Source: Phoenix dactylifera | Lineage: Eukaryota; Streptophyta; Magnoliopsida; Arecales; Arecaceae | DNA length: 64,000 nucleotides | Assembly: GCF_009389715.1 (NCBI RefSeq) | Contig: NW_024067781.1 | Span: 124,001-188,000, forward strand | Reading direction: 5' to 3' | Shown: piece by piece, positions 23,701-35,609 of the stretch | How the letters are laid out: each line of letters opens with the position of its first letter | How positions within the stretch are numbered: the stretch's first letter is position 1 | Notes under the pieces: generated by a model | The model's input: only the letters and a program-made list of their open reading frames with translations | Told to the model about the DNA's origin: nothing | Databases searched by the model: none | Translations under genes and position numbers: made by a program

Positions 23701-23830
23701 CTCCAAACGTCACAGCACCTCCCTTCTTAGCTTCAAGGGTGAAAAATTGGTCTTTATCACCCGTCATGTGCCTTGAGCAGCCACTATCCAAATACCAGCA
23801 GTTCTTGTTGACCTTGGCTGCAAGACACTC
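20729..23830 (-). CDS. pol: SIRE-1 pol: protease, integrase, reverse transcriptase, RNase H
   Basis: The open frame starts right after a TAG at 23831-23833 and has no early ATG. In order: aspartic protease ([10 protein letters not shown]); integrase zinc finger (H..H..CEAC near residue 140-170) and catalytic core ([26 protein letters not shown]); reverse transcriptase ([23 protein letters not shown]); RNase H ([23 protein letters not shown]). The sequence order places it in Copia. All catalytic motifs look intact, so this copy may be competent. The frame is offset from gag and does not overlap it (see findings). Confidence 0.95.
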   Translation of the reverse strand, partial: ECLAAKVNKNCWYLDSGCSRHMTGDKDQFFTLEAKKGGAVTFGDNNQGHIIGIGKVQITPSTFIDNVRYVDGLKHNLLSISQLCDKGYDVMFKPSLCIITNPNDNSLVFKGIRRENVYVVDLEDLAKHNQCLVVNETKDNDASWLWHRKLGHASMDTITKLVKRDSVIGLPKLKFEKNKICEACQFGKQSRNSFKSIKCVSTSRPLELLHMDLFGPTRTTSLGENKYGLVIVDDYSRYTWVMFLAHKDQAFSMFKKFHKEVTNARESSVIAIRRDHGTEFENQLFDEFCSKKGITHNFSAPRTPQQNGVVERKNRTLEKMARTMLCESNLPKYFWGEAINTSCHILNRVLLRPIIKKTPYELWKNRKPKVNYFHVFGCRCFVHNNGKDNLEKFDPKSDEGIFLGYSTTSKAYRVFNKRTLVIEESIHVVFDDSSDISSSKKANLDDDIEILEEKIDEVGLQDGNQKLIEGESSNQEPIVDHGLTKAWRYAHGHPKELILDDPSQPVRTRASLRNLNNHLTFVSHFEPKHIEEAENDVNWINAMQEELNQFTRNKVWDLVERPSEYPIIGTKWIYKNKLDENGIVIRNKARLVAKGYNQEEGIDFDETFAPVARLEAIRLLLAYACSKDFKLYQMDVKSAFLNGFINEEVYVEQPPGFENHQYPNHVYKLNKALYGLKQAPRAWYERLSKFLLEHEFSRENVDTTLFLKKKNKDMLLVQIYVDDIIFGATNNRLCEEFADLMQSEFEMSMMGELNYFLGLQIKQSEGGIFINQAKYIKEMLKKFDMEGNKSISTPMSSSCKLDQDESGKSVDQKLYRGMIGSLLYLTASRPDIMFSVCMCARYQANPKESHLAAVKRIFKYLIGTKNIGLWYSKESSLNLIGYTDSDFAGCKLDRKSTSGSCQFLGENLISWFSKKQNSVALSTAEAEYVAAGSCCAQILWIKQQLEDYGIKQDKIPINCDNTSAINLTKNPIQHSRTKHIEIRHHFIRDHVLNGDVSLQFVCTDNQLADIFTKPLSEERFSVLRRGLGVIDPS

Positions 23831-23843
23831 CTACACAAGCAAA

Positions 23844-25628
23844 TCATGTCATCTTAGGTACCCAAATTTTCTTGGGTCCTTCATGGTTAGTCAAGTTGGT
23901 TCCTTTTGGAACCCATACCCGTTTAATTTTTCTTTTAGTTTTCCTTTTCCTATAGTCACATGCATTTGCCTTATGTCCTATATTTCCACAACAAAAACAG
24001 GTCATTTTCTTAGTTTTATTTTCCCCAGCTTTGACAAAGAAGTTACTAAGAAGTTTTTGTTTATTTTTCGGTTTATACCCTAAACCCGCTTTATTGAATA
24101 CGGCTCGTTGACTGTTAAGTATCATGTTTAACTTTTCAGAACTATATGTGAATTTGTCAACTAAGGGTTTGTATTTGTTAAGTTCTTTAGTTAATGTTTG
24201 ATTTTCGGCTTTTAGATCATTTAGTTCTTTTGTTAGATCCTTGTTTAAGACTTGTTTATGGTTTTTGAGTTCTGAAAGTTCCTTAGTTAGTTTTTCATTA
24301 TCTTTAGTTAAGGTATTAGTTTTCTTAATTAAGAGTTGGTTGCTTGTCTTAAGTTCTAGATTTTCTTTGGTAATAGCATCTTTATCCTTAATTAAAGAAT
24401 CATACTTATGGATATAAGTTTGGTTAGTTACTTTTAGTTCCCTGTTTTTAACATTAACATCCTTATATTCAATCATTAGTTCGTTAAACGCATCATAAAG
24501 TTCATCAAATGAAAAATCATAGTGCGTATCGGAAGTTACCTCATTTTCATTGGCCATGAAACAAAAATTGGCCTTCTCTTCTTGTTCTTCATCCGATGAT
24601 GAAGATGATGCGTCGGAGTCCGATAGGGTGGTGACAAGGGCTTTCTTCTTCTTCTTGTACTTGCTGCTCTTCTTTAGTAAGGGACACTCAACTCGGATGT
24701 GTCCCGGCTTTTTGCACTCATAGCAGCCGATCCCCTCACTTTCCCTTTCCTTACCTTTGTCCTTGCGGTAGGAATTTGAGGGGCCTCTCCTTTGATGATA
24801 GGACTTCTTGTGGTTGATGAATTTCTTGAACTTGCGCACAAGAAGAGCCTCACCACCATCTTCCTCATCTTTTTCTTCTTCACTGCTGCTGCTGCAAGAC
24901 AAGTCCTTGTTAGAAGAAGTAGATTTTAAAGCTATTACCTTTTTCTTATGGGAGGACTCTTCCTCGTTGTGTTGTTTCATGGTAAGCTCATGCGTCATAA
25001 GGGATCCAAGGAGCTCTTCAAGTGGAAGCTTGTTCAAGTCTTTAGCTTCTTGGATTGCCGTCACTTTAGCTTCCCACGACCTTGGTAGACACCGAAGGAT
25101 TTTCCTGACAAGTTCACTGTTAGTATAGTTCTTGCCAAGGCTTTTTAGGCCATTGACAATATCAGTAAACCTAGTGAACATGCATGTAATTGTTTCGTTA
25201 GAGTCCATTTTAAATAGTTCATATTTATGAACCAAAATATTTATTTTGGACTCTTTCACTTGATTCGTGCCCTCATGGGTCACTTCAAGTCTGTCCCAAA
25301 TCTCTTTTGCAGAATTGCAAGTAGAGACCCTATTGAATTCATTACGGTCTAAGGCACAATAAAACACATTCATAGCTTTAGAGTTTAATTGTGCCTTCCT
25401 CATGTCATGTTCATCCCAGTCCATTTCTAGTTTAGGTACCTTAACACCATCTACGTATATGGATGGGATGTATGGCCCATTTACTACAATGGACCACATC
25501 TCATAGTCTTGGGCTTGGATGAATATCCTCATCCTAGCCTTCCAGTATGAGTAGTCAGATCCATTGAAGAAAGGGGGTCTTTGGGTGGACTGACCCTCAA
25601 TGTGAGAAGATCCAAATGGGGTTGTCAT
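23844..25628 (-). CDS. gag: SIRE-1 gag (594 aa)
   Basis: It starts with MTTPFGSSHIEG and carries the Copia gag core (FFNGSDYSYWKARMRIF, a UBN2-type capsid region to about residue 210). An acidic/serine stretch leads to a zinc knuckle CYECKKPGHIRVEC near residue 305. A long coiled coil covers about residues 385-490 with heptads of K, E, L and N. A second knuckle CFCCGNIGHKANAC lies near residue 545, followed by a basic tail. Two CCHC knuckles flanking a coiled coil fit the large gag known in Sireviruses. The ATG is 36 bases inside the primer-binding site. It ends at a TGA (23844-23846). Confidence 0.95.
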   Translation of the reverse strand: MTTPFGSSHIEGQSTQRPPFFNGSDYSYWKARMRIFIQAQDYEMWSIVVNGPYIPSIYVDGVKVPKLEMDWDEHDMRKAQLNSKAMNVFYCALDRNEFNRVSTCNSAKEIWDRLEVTHEGTNQVKESKINILVHKYELFKMDSNETITCMFTRFTDIVNGLKSLGKNYTNSELVRKILRCLPRSWEAKVTAIQEAKDLNKLPLEELLGSLMTHELTMKQHNEEESSHKKKVIALKSTSSNKDLSCSSSSEEEKDEEDGGEALLVRKFKKFINHKKSYHQRRGPSNSYRKDKGKERESEGIGCYECKKPGHIRVECPLLKKSSKYKKKKKALVTTLSDSDASSSSSDEEQEEKANFCFMANENEVTSDTHYDFSFDELYDAFNELMIEYKDVNVKNRELKVTNQTYIHKYDSLIKDKDAITKENLELKTSNQLLIKKTNTLTKDNEKLTKELSELKNHKQVLNKDLTKELNDLKAENQTLTKELNKYKPLVDKFTYSSEKLNMILNSQRAVFNKAGLGYKPKNKQKLLSNFFVKAGENKTKKMTCFCCGNIGHKANACDYRKRKTKRKIKRVWVPKGTNLTNHEGPKKIWVPKMT

Positions 25629-25663
25629 TTTGATCTTTTAACCCTTGAGTGGAAGAGTTTTTG

Positions 25664-25675
25664 GCTCTGATACCA
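25664..25675 (-). promoter_or_regulatory. SIRE-1 primer-binding site
   Basis: On the minus strand it reads TGGTATCAGAGC, matching the plant initiator-Met tRNA 3' end used by most Copia elements. Two bases (25676-25677) separate it from the 5' LTR. Confidence 0.95.
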
Positions 25676-25868
25676 CTTGTTGCCCAGATAGACAACCCAA
25701 GAGGGGGGGGTGAATTGGGTTTTTAATATAATTTGGCTAATTAAAACTTAGTGGATGATTAATTAAAAACTATAGCAAGTTATTTAATTAAAGCCTAGTG
25801 CTGTGAGTAATGTGCGGGGAAGAAGATGAGAGACAATGCACTACAAACACAAAGTTTTATAGTGGTTC

Positions 25869-26143
25869 GGAGCTAACCCTTGCTCCTACGTCCACTCCCC
25901 AAGTCTCACTTGGGAATTTCACTATAACCCCCTTGGATTACAGCCGGTTGTTTTGCAAGCTCACAACCAAACTTGTTGTTTTACGAGCTCACAACGAACT
26001 CGGTCGGTTTTCCCAGGCTCACCGACTAGAACCAACCCCGATTGTTTTTCCGGGCTCACAATCAAACCCTTACACACGTTGGTTTTAACTTGGCTCACCA
26101 ACCAACCTTAAACCCCTTGATTCAATCCCCCGATTGAATCAAG
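25869..26143. promoter_or_regulatory. Hairpin train in the SIRE-1 5' LTR
   Basis: The same eight inverted repeats as at 15987-16261. The only change seen between the two LTRs within the train falls in the loop of the GATTGT/ACAATC unit (TTCCCGGG versus TTTCCGGG). Confidence 0.85.
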
Positions 26144-26554
26144 TAAATACAAGAGATAGAAGAAAACAGAAAATAGCTTCTCAAAAAGCAGATTTAAGAC
26201 AATATAATCGTAAAGGAGTTAGAAGCCCTCAAACGCTTTTAAGCTGGTGAAGAGGTATGGCTTCTGGAACTCCGGTCTCCTCTTGAAAGAGTGGTCGACT
26301 TGAATGCAGGAGGAGGAAGCTTTGATTGTTGGGAAGAAATTGTTGGAGCAGTAAATGCAGATCTCCCCTTTTTCGTTTAAGAGCACTTGGAGAGCTTGAA
26401 AACTTGAATGCTTGGAGTGGAATGTCTGTTCACTACCTTGCTACAGTCCTCTGTGGCTATTTAAGCCAACCCCCACGGAAACTAGCCGTTACTCTGCTTT
26501 TTCTGGCCGTTCTGCACACTCTGCGCAGCCTGACAATATGACCGTTGGTGAGTT

Positions 26555-27465
26555 GGAGTCGACTCGCGCGATCAGGAGTCGACTCGGCTGTAGCAGGAGT
26601 CGACTCACGCTTTTCCGGAGTCGACTCGGCAACTGTTCCAAATTTGAATTAAAGTTGCCGTCTTGACTGGGAGTCGACTCGTCTTGACCTGGAGTCGACT
26701 CGCCAACTTCCGGAGTTGACCTGGCAATTTTTTGGAGTCGGCTCATCCACTGAAGTCCGTGGATCCAAATTTGAATTTTGTCTACTCGAGTCGACTCGAC
26801 TGTCCTGGGAGTCGACTCGAATCTCAGAGCCCGAACTCTCGATTCTCTGTCGTTTGGCTCATCCAGTCTTGGAGTCGACTCGAACCTCCTTGGAGTCGAC
26901 TCGGCTCTCAATTTTCGAAAGTTGGTCTTCTGCCTTTTGACGTGAAGCTTGTCTTGGAGTCGACCCGAGCTGTCTGGGAGTCGACTCGAATCTCAGAGGC
27001 AGTAACATGGTCTTCTGTCTGTTGATGGTCGCTTAGTCTCGGAGTCGACTCGTGTACTGCGGGAGTCGACTCGAATCTCAGAGTCCGAAAATCGTTCTCT
27101 GACTTTTTCCTTGTGTTCCTCTGAGAGTCGACTCTTACCTTCTTTGGAGTCGACCTGCCAACCATCGGAGTCGACTCGCGTTCCACTGGAGTCGACTCGA
27201 ATCTCAGACCCGAAAACTGCTCTCTGACTTTTCTTTGTGTACCTCTTGGAGTCGACTCTTACTACCCTGGAGTCGACTCGTTGAACATTGGAGTCGACTC
27301 GCGCACTTCAGGAGTCGACTCGTTGACAGGTTCTGAGATGAGGCTTTCTGTTCTTCTTTCTGTTCTCAGTCGGAGTCGACTCGTACTAGTCTGGAGTCGA
27401 CTCGAGCTCGTGCCAGTGAACTTGATATGCTTGGAGTCGACTCGTGATACTCGGGAGTCGACTCG
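26555..27465. repeat. GAGTCGACTC palindrome array in the SIRE-1 5' LTR
   Basis: It matches the 3' LTR array in order and spacing. One unit that reads GTCAAC in the 3' LTR is intact (GTCGAC) here, so point changes are accumulating independently. Confidence 0.95.
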
Positions 27466-27651
27466 AGTCTCAGACATTGGTTCATGCAGACTTCTTAACT
27501 TATCCAAAATACTATGAACCAAGTCTAGAAACACTTGGACAGGATTTTCACTGAAACACTCAATTGAATTCATTAGTAATCACAAGATATACTCAATTGC
27601 TTTGAGCTCATCAAAATCAAATGGGGTTTTAATCAATCACTCCACAAAGTT

Positions 27652-28730
27652 CAAATTATTAGTGCCAAAATTGGAACAACTGACCCAATTCTTCGTTTCC
27701 ACTAAATTATCTTGAACATCTGCCTCTTCTTTTATTTGAATATTTTTGAATTATTCTTCCAAAGTTTGAAGGTGATGCTTATGCTTCAATATTTTTCGAT
27801 AATCTTTCCAAGATAGAGGCAACTTGCCAATGATGGTAGACACATGAAAATTCTCGGTCACTGATTCTTCAATTATAGTGATGTCTTGTGCCATACGAAT
27901 CATTTCTTGAACTTACTCTATAATAGGCTTCTCACTGACCATGTTAAACTCATTATACTTGTTAATCAAATATGATCTATTTTTCTGCATCTTCGGTTAA
28001 GTATCTTACTTGAAGTGCATTCTACAATTCTAACGTAGTTTGATGGTGCCAAGAGGGTGGAAGAGAATCAATAAAGGTCGAGATCTTGAAGCCTTATGAG
28101 AAGGAGGATCCATTTTTTTTTTCTAAGAAAGAAATTTTTGGAACTTGTGAATTTGATCACTAACTAGTTTATTGTCCACTGCAGAGTGCCTATAGAGTTT
28201 GAAAATAGCAAATTGAATGAGAATGGCATCCGGAAGTCTATATTCCTATTTTATAGCATCCCAAAGCTCCTTAGCAGATTTAGTAGACTGATAAATATTA
28301 TAGAAAGAATAAAAAATGGCACTTAGAATTCTATGGAAACAATGGAAATCTGTGTCTTGTGTGGATCTAGTAGAATGTTCAAATACGATGAAAGAAGGGG
28401 GTGTACTAGAGTTCTTTCTCGAGTGAGTCCTAAGAGGTGTAGGATTAGGATAGGTTTGATTAGTTTGATCACTTGAAGAGAATTCAATGGCTGAAAATAG
28501 TCCCAAAGTAGTGAAATGTTTTATTTGGCTTAGCCACCTTTCGACAAGTAACCATTGAACCTCTCAGGTTTGGTGGAGTTATCGTCATCATGAGCTGCCA
28601 ATTGGCCAACGGAAGGATCAAATGTTAAAATTTCTGTACCAAAGTTCACTAAAGTTTGTGTAAGAGAATACAAGAGTAATAAGTCACACATTGATCTATT
28701 CCCTTTTAGATTTATGCACAATGTAATTTA
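27652..28730 (-). mobile_element. Old Copia element, gag part, continuation of 13290-15787
   Basis: Minus-strand frames show Copia gag pieces: STKSAKELWDAIK near 28260 and KPERFNG near 28560, with further fragments around 27950-28170. It is broken by stops. No 5' LTR or primer site was recognised on its right side. Joined across SIRE-1, the order gag-protease-integrase-RT is that of one Copia element. Confidence 0.75.
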
Positions 28731-30955
28731 AGTCACTCTTTCTGGTTTTATAATATTTCGTATTCGATGACTGCAGCAAAGAGAAAATTCTGAATTAAGG
28801 GTGAATTTTTAAATATTTATAAATTTTTATTTTCAAGAGAGCATTCAATTAAATGTGCACAATAATAATTTAATGACTACAAATAGTTCAAAGTCGATAC
28901 AGCATATAAGCAATTCAAATCAAAGCATTTAAACCTTTTAATAAAAATTGAGTTCAAGATTTTTAATGGAAATCCATTATGTTATCAAGCTATGCAGAAA
29001 AAATAATGCTGCAATAAGTGTGCTCAGTGGTATTGTAACTACATGTGGATAACAGGTTATTGTGTTTAGATGATAGAAATATGTGTGCAACAAAGTAGCA
29101 ACAATAACAATGTGTTTAGTTTCATATTAAAATTATTAAATAATTTTAACTTATCTGGCATCTTCTTCATTCTCTCAATAAAGCAAGTGGAGCCTTGCCC
29201 CTCCTTTCTCTATCAAGAAAATAAAACGTGAATAATTTGCATTCTTTGTGTGGTTTGATTTAATCATAATTTAAATTTTGAAATGATTTAACCAAATTAA
29301 TATAAAAGTGGTAATTTAAAATATTGAAATTATTTTATGAAACATTAAATTCACTTGGATTCTATATAACAATTAAAAGAATAAACAAATGCTATGATAT
29401 TTAAGAGAAAAAAAAATGAGCTCTAGTGAAACAGATATACAATTGTTTCTAGTTCATGCAATTTAAGGAGTTTCTTGCTTCTTATACTTTGGGGTTAAGA
29501 ACAGATAATGTGACCGATAATTTAATGGCTCTCCCAAGGTTAAGAGCATATATCCAACATAATCGTTTTCATATATTAGCAAATTGGTGACAGATTTCCA
29601 ATAAGAAAAAAAATAAATTTATCTTATACTAATAAATGTAATTACAATAACCCTTAAGTGCTATGATATATACACCTTTTTTTTCTACAGAGAGAGTGAG
29701 GCGGAGCAAGGTTCCAACTAGTTCTTAAGGAAATGAAGGCCCTAGCTAGAAGCTAGCTAATAGTATACATGTATGCATACATAAGCAGTGATTCCTCTTA
29801 GCTAACTACAGATGCTGTAATAAGTTCCTAACTTGTTTGGCAACCAAATGAAGAAAAGTTGATCCATATCCAACACCAACTGAATAACCCTTAAGTTAAA
29901 CCGAGCCTAACAGGGCGGAGTTCCGATCTGCGTCAGTTTTTGTCACCCCTACCTCCAACCAATGGCGAGTTTGCCGCAACCCATGGAAACCACAATTTTT
30001 TTTTCAGACCTCTGCATTGTAACACAATCGTCCATTCTTTTAACTGGTCTCTCATTGATGGTTATACGTGGCTGGCAATCAGTTCAGACTATGGAGGAAA
30101 CTACTGATGGACCTATTCTGAAAATTTAATTTGTCATAGCAATGCCCCTAATGTACAAAGGATTAGGTTTCAGTAGTCTGGTTTAAAAGATTTTTTTGTA
30201 AGGACCAAAGGGAGAATCCTGAAATATATCCTATATTTTTCTCTGTATTTTTTTATAGAAATAACAAAAACTGACACAAAGTTACATTCTTATCATGCAG
30301 GAACCAGAAACATCAAAAGTTACTACGGCTCCTAATGAGATTATTAGGTACATCATCAGCTCCCAAAACCCAGTCATGACCCAGTATTTAGGATTGGTGT
30401 GATGATGATATTTCTCTGTACAAATAAGCACTGAACAGTAATGCTTATATCCTGTGTTTTATTTTCGACAAGGGCAAAGGGCGCCAATGGCATCGACATC
30501 AGTCCTCACTATTATATTTAATTTCTTATTTTTTAAGTGAGGGCAAACACACTAGTACTTTGGAATAGCAAATTCAGTGCTAGAACAGGGAGTGGTTAAA
30601 GTACAAGTTACAACATATTGGAGGAGGAGGGGATATCTTATCGAGCTAAACGCATCAACACCAAAGATTTAGGAGCAACAGAAACAAATTTCAGTAGCTT
30701 TAATCTAATTCCAAGAAAACCATAGAATTTTAAATGGCCAGAGTTCCCTCTTTCTAAATTGGGAAAACAAAAGTAATTCAATCGACACAGATAGAATTCA
30801 GCACCAGGCGAAGGTATCTCTAAATAAAGGACAGCCAAAGCAGCGCACGAAAGCTAGTTCATTGCAACAAGAGATCGTAAGCCCAAAAGCACAGAGAGAA
30901 GAGGCAGAACTTGTTTTATTTATTTGGTAAATATAATAGTAGAACAAACTTCAGT
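28731..30955. other. Intergenic interval with duplicated segment A
   Basis: AT-rich and without genes. From about 29900 it is related to 34510-35190 and 38700-39120: the AACAGGGCGG...CACCCCTACCT block (29910-29955 versus 34535-34590) and the stretch around 30700-30960 (AATTCCAAGA...TTCCCTCTTTC) are shared, in the same order. It is one arm of an old segmental duplication. Confidence 0.55.
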
Positions 30956-33619
30956 TGATGCCCCAAATCCATCATCTGGGTCGGCCATGTGATATGGCCA
31001 CACAATTCCTAGGGTAGGTCTCTAGAGAATATACTAGGCCTGAAAAATTTATTACAATCTTAATATCCGTGAACAAAAATGATCTTATTTCATAACAACT
31101 AACAAAATTGTATACAATTATAAAAATCTTTTGTCCAACCGGTACAAGCATGCTCTATGTAATTATTCCTTCCACTTGTAATCTCAACCATAGCTAAGTA
31201 CTATGCAATTTGCAAAAGAAGTTGTGAGTTTTACAGCCCAATAAGAATCTATGCACATTCACACCAATAAAATAATATAGTTTGAAAATAACAATAAGTG
31301 ACACCAAAATGAAAATATAAATTATAAATTCTCTTTTCAAACATCTAATATAACTCAATTAAATTAACAAATATCTGCATATACATACACCATATATCCC
31401 ATTTGTCAAAAGAGATATATCACAGCATACCAATAAGCCAAACCCTTTATTCAGCATTGGTCTCTTGTGTTTTATATTCCATTTCTCATTAATTCAATTT
31501 CAAGTTTAATAGCAATATTCTCTGACGTTCGCCTAACCAAGATTATGACCCAGCAGTCTACGATTGCTAAACAAAATCTCATGCGTAAGCCCGTGAAAGC
31601 TATGCCACGCATAAGCTCGTGGAGGCTATCCCACGCATAGCTTGTGGAGGCTATCGTACACATAAGCCAGTAGAGACTATCCCATGACAAGGTTAGTTCA
31701 CATCATATCCTATCCATCTAATTTGTATGTTTTTCTTGCTAAATCACTTTTCATTTACACAATATATTCCTCACAAATTTTAGGTATCATTATTATATAA
31801 TCGTATTTTCAATATCTGAAATATATAATAATTGTACAAGTATGTTCATACCAAAAATTATATAAAACATATCATCTCATACTAAAGGAAGTCTCATGAT
31901 GCAAATCTTATGATACAAATCTCACGATGCAAATCCGATAGTATAAATCAATAAGCATATACATATATATTTGTAATCAAGTATAGAAATTCTTACCTCT
32001 ATCGCAATCCAACACAGTTACAACAGTACCAATTCACACCTAACATGACCAATCAATTTAATATCAATATAAAATCAATTTATCCCTTATCAATCACTCG
32101 CAGTATTAATGAATCAATTATTTAGTAATTATTTAATTTTAGAGTTCTACTATTTGAATTACCTATATTCTCTATCCTCCTTTAATTGAAAATTAAAATA
32201 AATAAAAAGTCAGGGCCCTCGATGAAGAAATTAAAGTATAAGATCTCATTGGGCTTTTTTCTGTCTGATTGATTGCAGCCCCTATACAAAACTAGGGTTG
32301 ACTATAAAAATAGATTCATATAAAAAAAAATTATGAGGCCAGCTAGATGACAATGTCCAAATGTTCGAATGAGACAATTCAGAGATTATCAATTATAGGT
32401 CCAATGATAGCTGACAATAGTTGGGGTGAAGGAAGGACAGTCAATTAGATAGCAACATCTGACGATCCGAGTCGGTCTACTCTAGCTAATCGATCTAGTC
32501 AACTCGTGAAACAAAAACTAGACCATGGCATGAATAACACAATAGGGACTAATGATGATAGAGTGTAGTGGTACCCAATCACCCAAATTAGTCAAAATAG
32601 TGTTTTCCAAATTATCGGATCAAGAAATATGTATCAAATTCAGCAAGGGTAACATGCCAGAGTGAAGGTTAGTATGACGGATAGTCGCAATAATACTAGT
32701 CCAAGACCCTCTAATGGGGTCAACCTGGGTCTACAAAGAGAACATTTAAGACCCTCCTGCTGGGTTCATTAAATCCTGCAAAGAGAGAGAAAGAGAAGAA
32801 GAGAAAACAAAGAAAGATAGAGAAAAGAGAAAAGAGAAAGAGAGAGAAGAGAGAGGAGAGAGAAAGAAGAGAGGGTTCTCTTCTTCTTCCCCAAAATAGG
32901 GGGAGAGCCCACTCCCTTTCTTCTCAAATCAAGGGTGATGGCCACCAAAGTGGCCCACCATCGGCGATGGTGACCGTGGCACCACCGGTGACGGTGACTA
33001 GCCGACATAAGGAAGAAAAGAGGAAGAACTGAAAAAAGGTGGAGAGGATGATCCTTGGCAACTCCACCAAAGATCCTGATGGGCCCACTGAGCAGCTGCC
33101 ATACAATCTTAGGGGTCCCAGAAGGTGGCAAAATCTGGCCAAACTCTATGGCCGGCGACGGTGAAACCTAGAAGAAAAGGGGCCAAAATAGGACACCTTC
33201 TTTCGGATGAAATTCCAGCGATTCACTAGTGCAAATCAAGGAGAATGGTGGCTAGATGACCAAAAAAGAAAGAGAAGAAGATGTAGAGTGATTAACATGG
33301 TCCGGCGAGGTGATCTGGCAGCTTTTCGGCGAAGATTCAAGGAAGAGATTCGGAGAAGAATGGTCGAGATTGGTGGTGAATCTTGGACTTCTGGGTGATG
33401 GCTTTCAACGGAGGAGGAGGATCTTAAATAGAGAGAATCCTAGAGTTTTAGATAGACTCGGATTGCTCTAGGGCTCTTGGAGTTCGATAGAATCGGGGGA
33501 GGACGAAGACTCCCAACTGGAGTCTTCTTCTTCGCCTGCCTCGTACAACAGGGCACGTTTGGCGTTGGGCCTAGCCTCTTTAGGTCGGCCCACTAGCCTA
33601 AGGAAATTAGGCTATTACA
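30956..33619 (-). mobile_element. Solo-LTR-like insertion
   Basis: Sister copies of the surrounding duplicated sequence run continuously from the ...AACAAACTT block into the ...TTTCATGA block, whereas here about 2.66 kb intervenes. Its ends read TGATGCCCCAAAT and GGCTATTACA on the plus strand, that is TGTAATAGCC...CATCA on the minus strand, the TG...CA format of an LTR. No target duplication was clear. Inside are a roughly 32-bp minisatellite (31580-31690) and a GA-rich tract (32775-32880). No coding region was found. A solo LTR of a Gypsy-type element is the best guess. Confidence 0.45.
31580..31690. repeat. Minisatellite of about 32 bp, about 3.5 units
   Basis: Units built on CGCATAAGCTCGTGGAGGCTAT repeat with point differences. 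The array lies within the solo-LTR-like insertion. Confidence 0.7.
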
Positions 33620-35200
33620 TATTAAATATAGTTTCATGATAACTAAGAAATTTTTGAAAAGGTCGTCTTTCTTTGCACTGATACAATGAAAAATCAACAT
33701 ATCTGTGAATGAAGGACAAATAAATGAAGGTTGCAAAACTATTTTGCTAGAACGAGAGATCCCAAACCTTAGCAAATAAGAGACAACACAGACGCTATCT
33801 CCTTTTCATTCACATCTTTTGGACAAACCAAATTCCAATTCTCTTCTCCGCAGGCTTTTCCGAACATGCTGAGGTAGCACCTGTTTTATTTATTTTGTCA
33901 ATATAACGGTTGAACAAACTTAAGTAGATTAAATAAAGTTTCATGAAAACTAAGAAATTTTTGAGAAGGTTGTAGTCTGCTCTTTCTTTACACTAATAGA
34001 ATGAAAAATCTAAGATCAACATATCGGCGAATGAAGGACCAATAAATGAAGGGTGCAAAACTATTTTGCTAGAACAAGAAATCACAAACATTGGCAAATA
34101 GGGGACAAAACAGACCCTATCTCCCTTTCATTCACATCTTTCAGACAAGCCAAATTTCAGATCTCTTCTCAGTAGCAGCAGGCTTTTCTGAGCATGCTGA
34201 GGGTAGGGCTTCTTGATCTCCAAAAAATTACTTTTTCTTAATTCATCACAGTCCATCATGTCCCATAGTTATCAACAATGTTCCTTTAATTTTAATGTAG
34301 GTCTATCACTATATTTCCATGATTTATATATATTCATATATTAATAAAAATAACCCAATTTTCAGGTAAAACAGAAGAAAAGAAACAGTAAATTATACTA
34401 TACAAATAAGTATAGTTACAATCAGACTTAGTCTTGATAAACCGTAACAGCTATAATATATACATCAATACAATAGTCCTTACTAGTTATTACTGCACTT
34501 ACTCGGAAAATCTTGACCCAAGCCTGGTTGAACAGGGCGGGGCTTCAGAGTAGTTTTCACATTGTATCAGTTTGTGCCACCCCTACCTACAACTAATGGA
34601 GAATTATTATTAACTATAGAAACATTAAATTTTCATTCAGATTTACTATGCTGCATCTTCTACTTTCAGTTATTACTTCCAAGCCATCTCAAATAGATGG
34701 TTCAGGCTCACAAAACTTCCAAAACTCACTGGTTATATCGTGCCACCAACTGTGCCACAGAAGTATCTGAGTCACTTCTCTCCTGTGCACCATGGGTTCT
34801 GGTTGTTGTCACTTCACGGCGCGGCTGCTCCGAGCAGGCTGCTTTTTCTAGTTTCTACTAAGCAATGCTGTTGATATCAGTCTGGAAAAAGATTAATGAG
34901 AGGACTAATTTGAGCCTAATTTACCACAGTACGAAAAGTTAGGATCTAATAACATTGTGAGGAAAAATTAATGTTAACATGTAATGAAGTAGAGAACCCT
35001 AAAGTGTAACCTAAAATTATAGTCAAGCTACTGTTGCTTACATGTCATACATATATCTCTGAACCAACAAACATCTCTAGACATTAATGCTTATTGTTTG
35101 TTTTCTAAACATTTTATATAAGGAGAAATAAGAAAGGGGAGGGCAAGGCCATGCAGGCCATGCATAGCATTGGCCTCAGTCCTTATGCATAATTTTTTTA
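33620..35200. other. Duplicated segments, including two truncated copies of the basic-protein gene's 3' end
   Basis: Two units about 307 bp apart (from about 33646 and 33953, beginning AGAAATTTTTGA) each end in sequence matching the 3' coding end of the gene at 39382-39843 (GCAGGCTTTTC.GA.CATG at about 33853 and 34188, versus 39430). They lack the rest of the gene. From 34510 the segment resembles 29910-30500. No intact gene was found. Confidence 0.6.
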
Positions 35201-35247
35201 CACTACAAAATAATTGATATCTCCCGGCGCTATATTTCGTCTATACC

Positions 35248-35609
35248 GACGCTTTTAAGCGTCGGCGAATTTCTCACCCACGCTCCCCAAAGCGTGGCTC
35301 CGACGTCGGGCAGGTGGGCGTGGGGCCGGTTTAGGCCGACGCGTGAAGAAAGCGTCGGCGGTCTATGCCGACGAACCTCGGCACTGTTGGACTACACAGA
35401 CGCTTTAAAGCGTCGGCGAAGGTGGCCTATGCCGACGTTTTTAAGCGTCGTTAACTATGCACTTAGCCGACGCTTTTAAGCGTCGGCAAACTTGGACCAA
35501 CCTCGGCATTGTTGGACTACACAGACGCTTTAAAGCGTCGTTAAAGGCGTGCCATTTTTTGCCAGTGTTGTGCCGGTCGCTTTTGCCGATGCTTAAAAGC
35601 GTCGGCAAA
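35248..35609. repeat. Left subterminal palindromes of the CACTA element
   Basis: Seven palindromic units on the theme GACGCTTTTAAGCGTC, near 35248, 35334, 35400, 35432, 35464, 35521 and 35585, with variation in the central bases but conserved complementary arms. Confidence 0.85.

Larger units (their letters stand above)
15793..27646 (-). mobile_element. SIRE-1: complete Sirevirus-like Copia retrotransposon with an extra ORF
   Basis: The 11,854-bp element in element order (minus strand): 5' LTR 25678-27646, primer-binding site 25664-25675, gag 23844-25628, pol 20729-23830, a palindrome cluster 20361-20576, ORF3 18543-20111, multiple polypurine tracts 17765-18373, 3' LTR 15793-17764. LTRs begin TGTGGAG and end GCAACA in element orientation, and the TSD is AAGTT. 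The reverse transcriptase, the gag with a long coiled coil, the multiple PPTs and the palindrome-rich LTRs are features known for the Sirevirus lineage. By hand count the two LTRs differ by about 13 substitutions in about 1.97 kb plus a poly-G length change, so the insertion is young. Confidence 0.95.
25678..27646 (-). repeat. SIRE-1 5' LTR
   Basis: 1969 bp, nearly identical to 15793-17764. It carries the same hairpin train (25869-26143), the TATA-like word near 26460 and the palindrome array (26555-27465). It is followed by the TSD copy AAGTT at 27647-27651. Confidence 0.95.
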
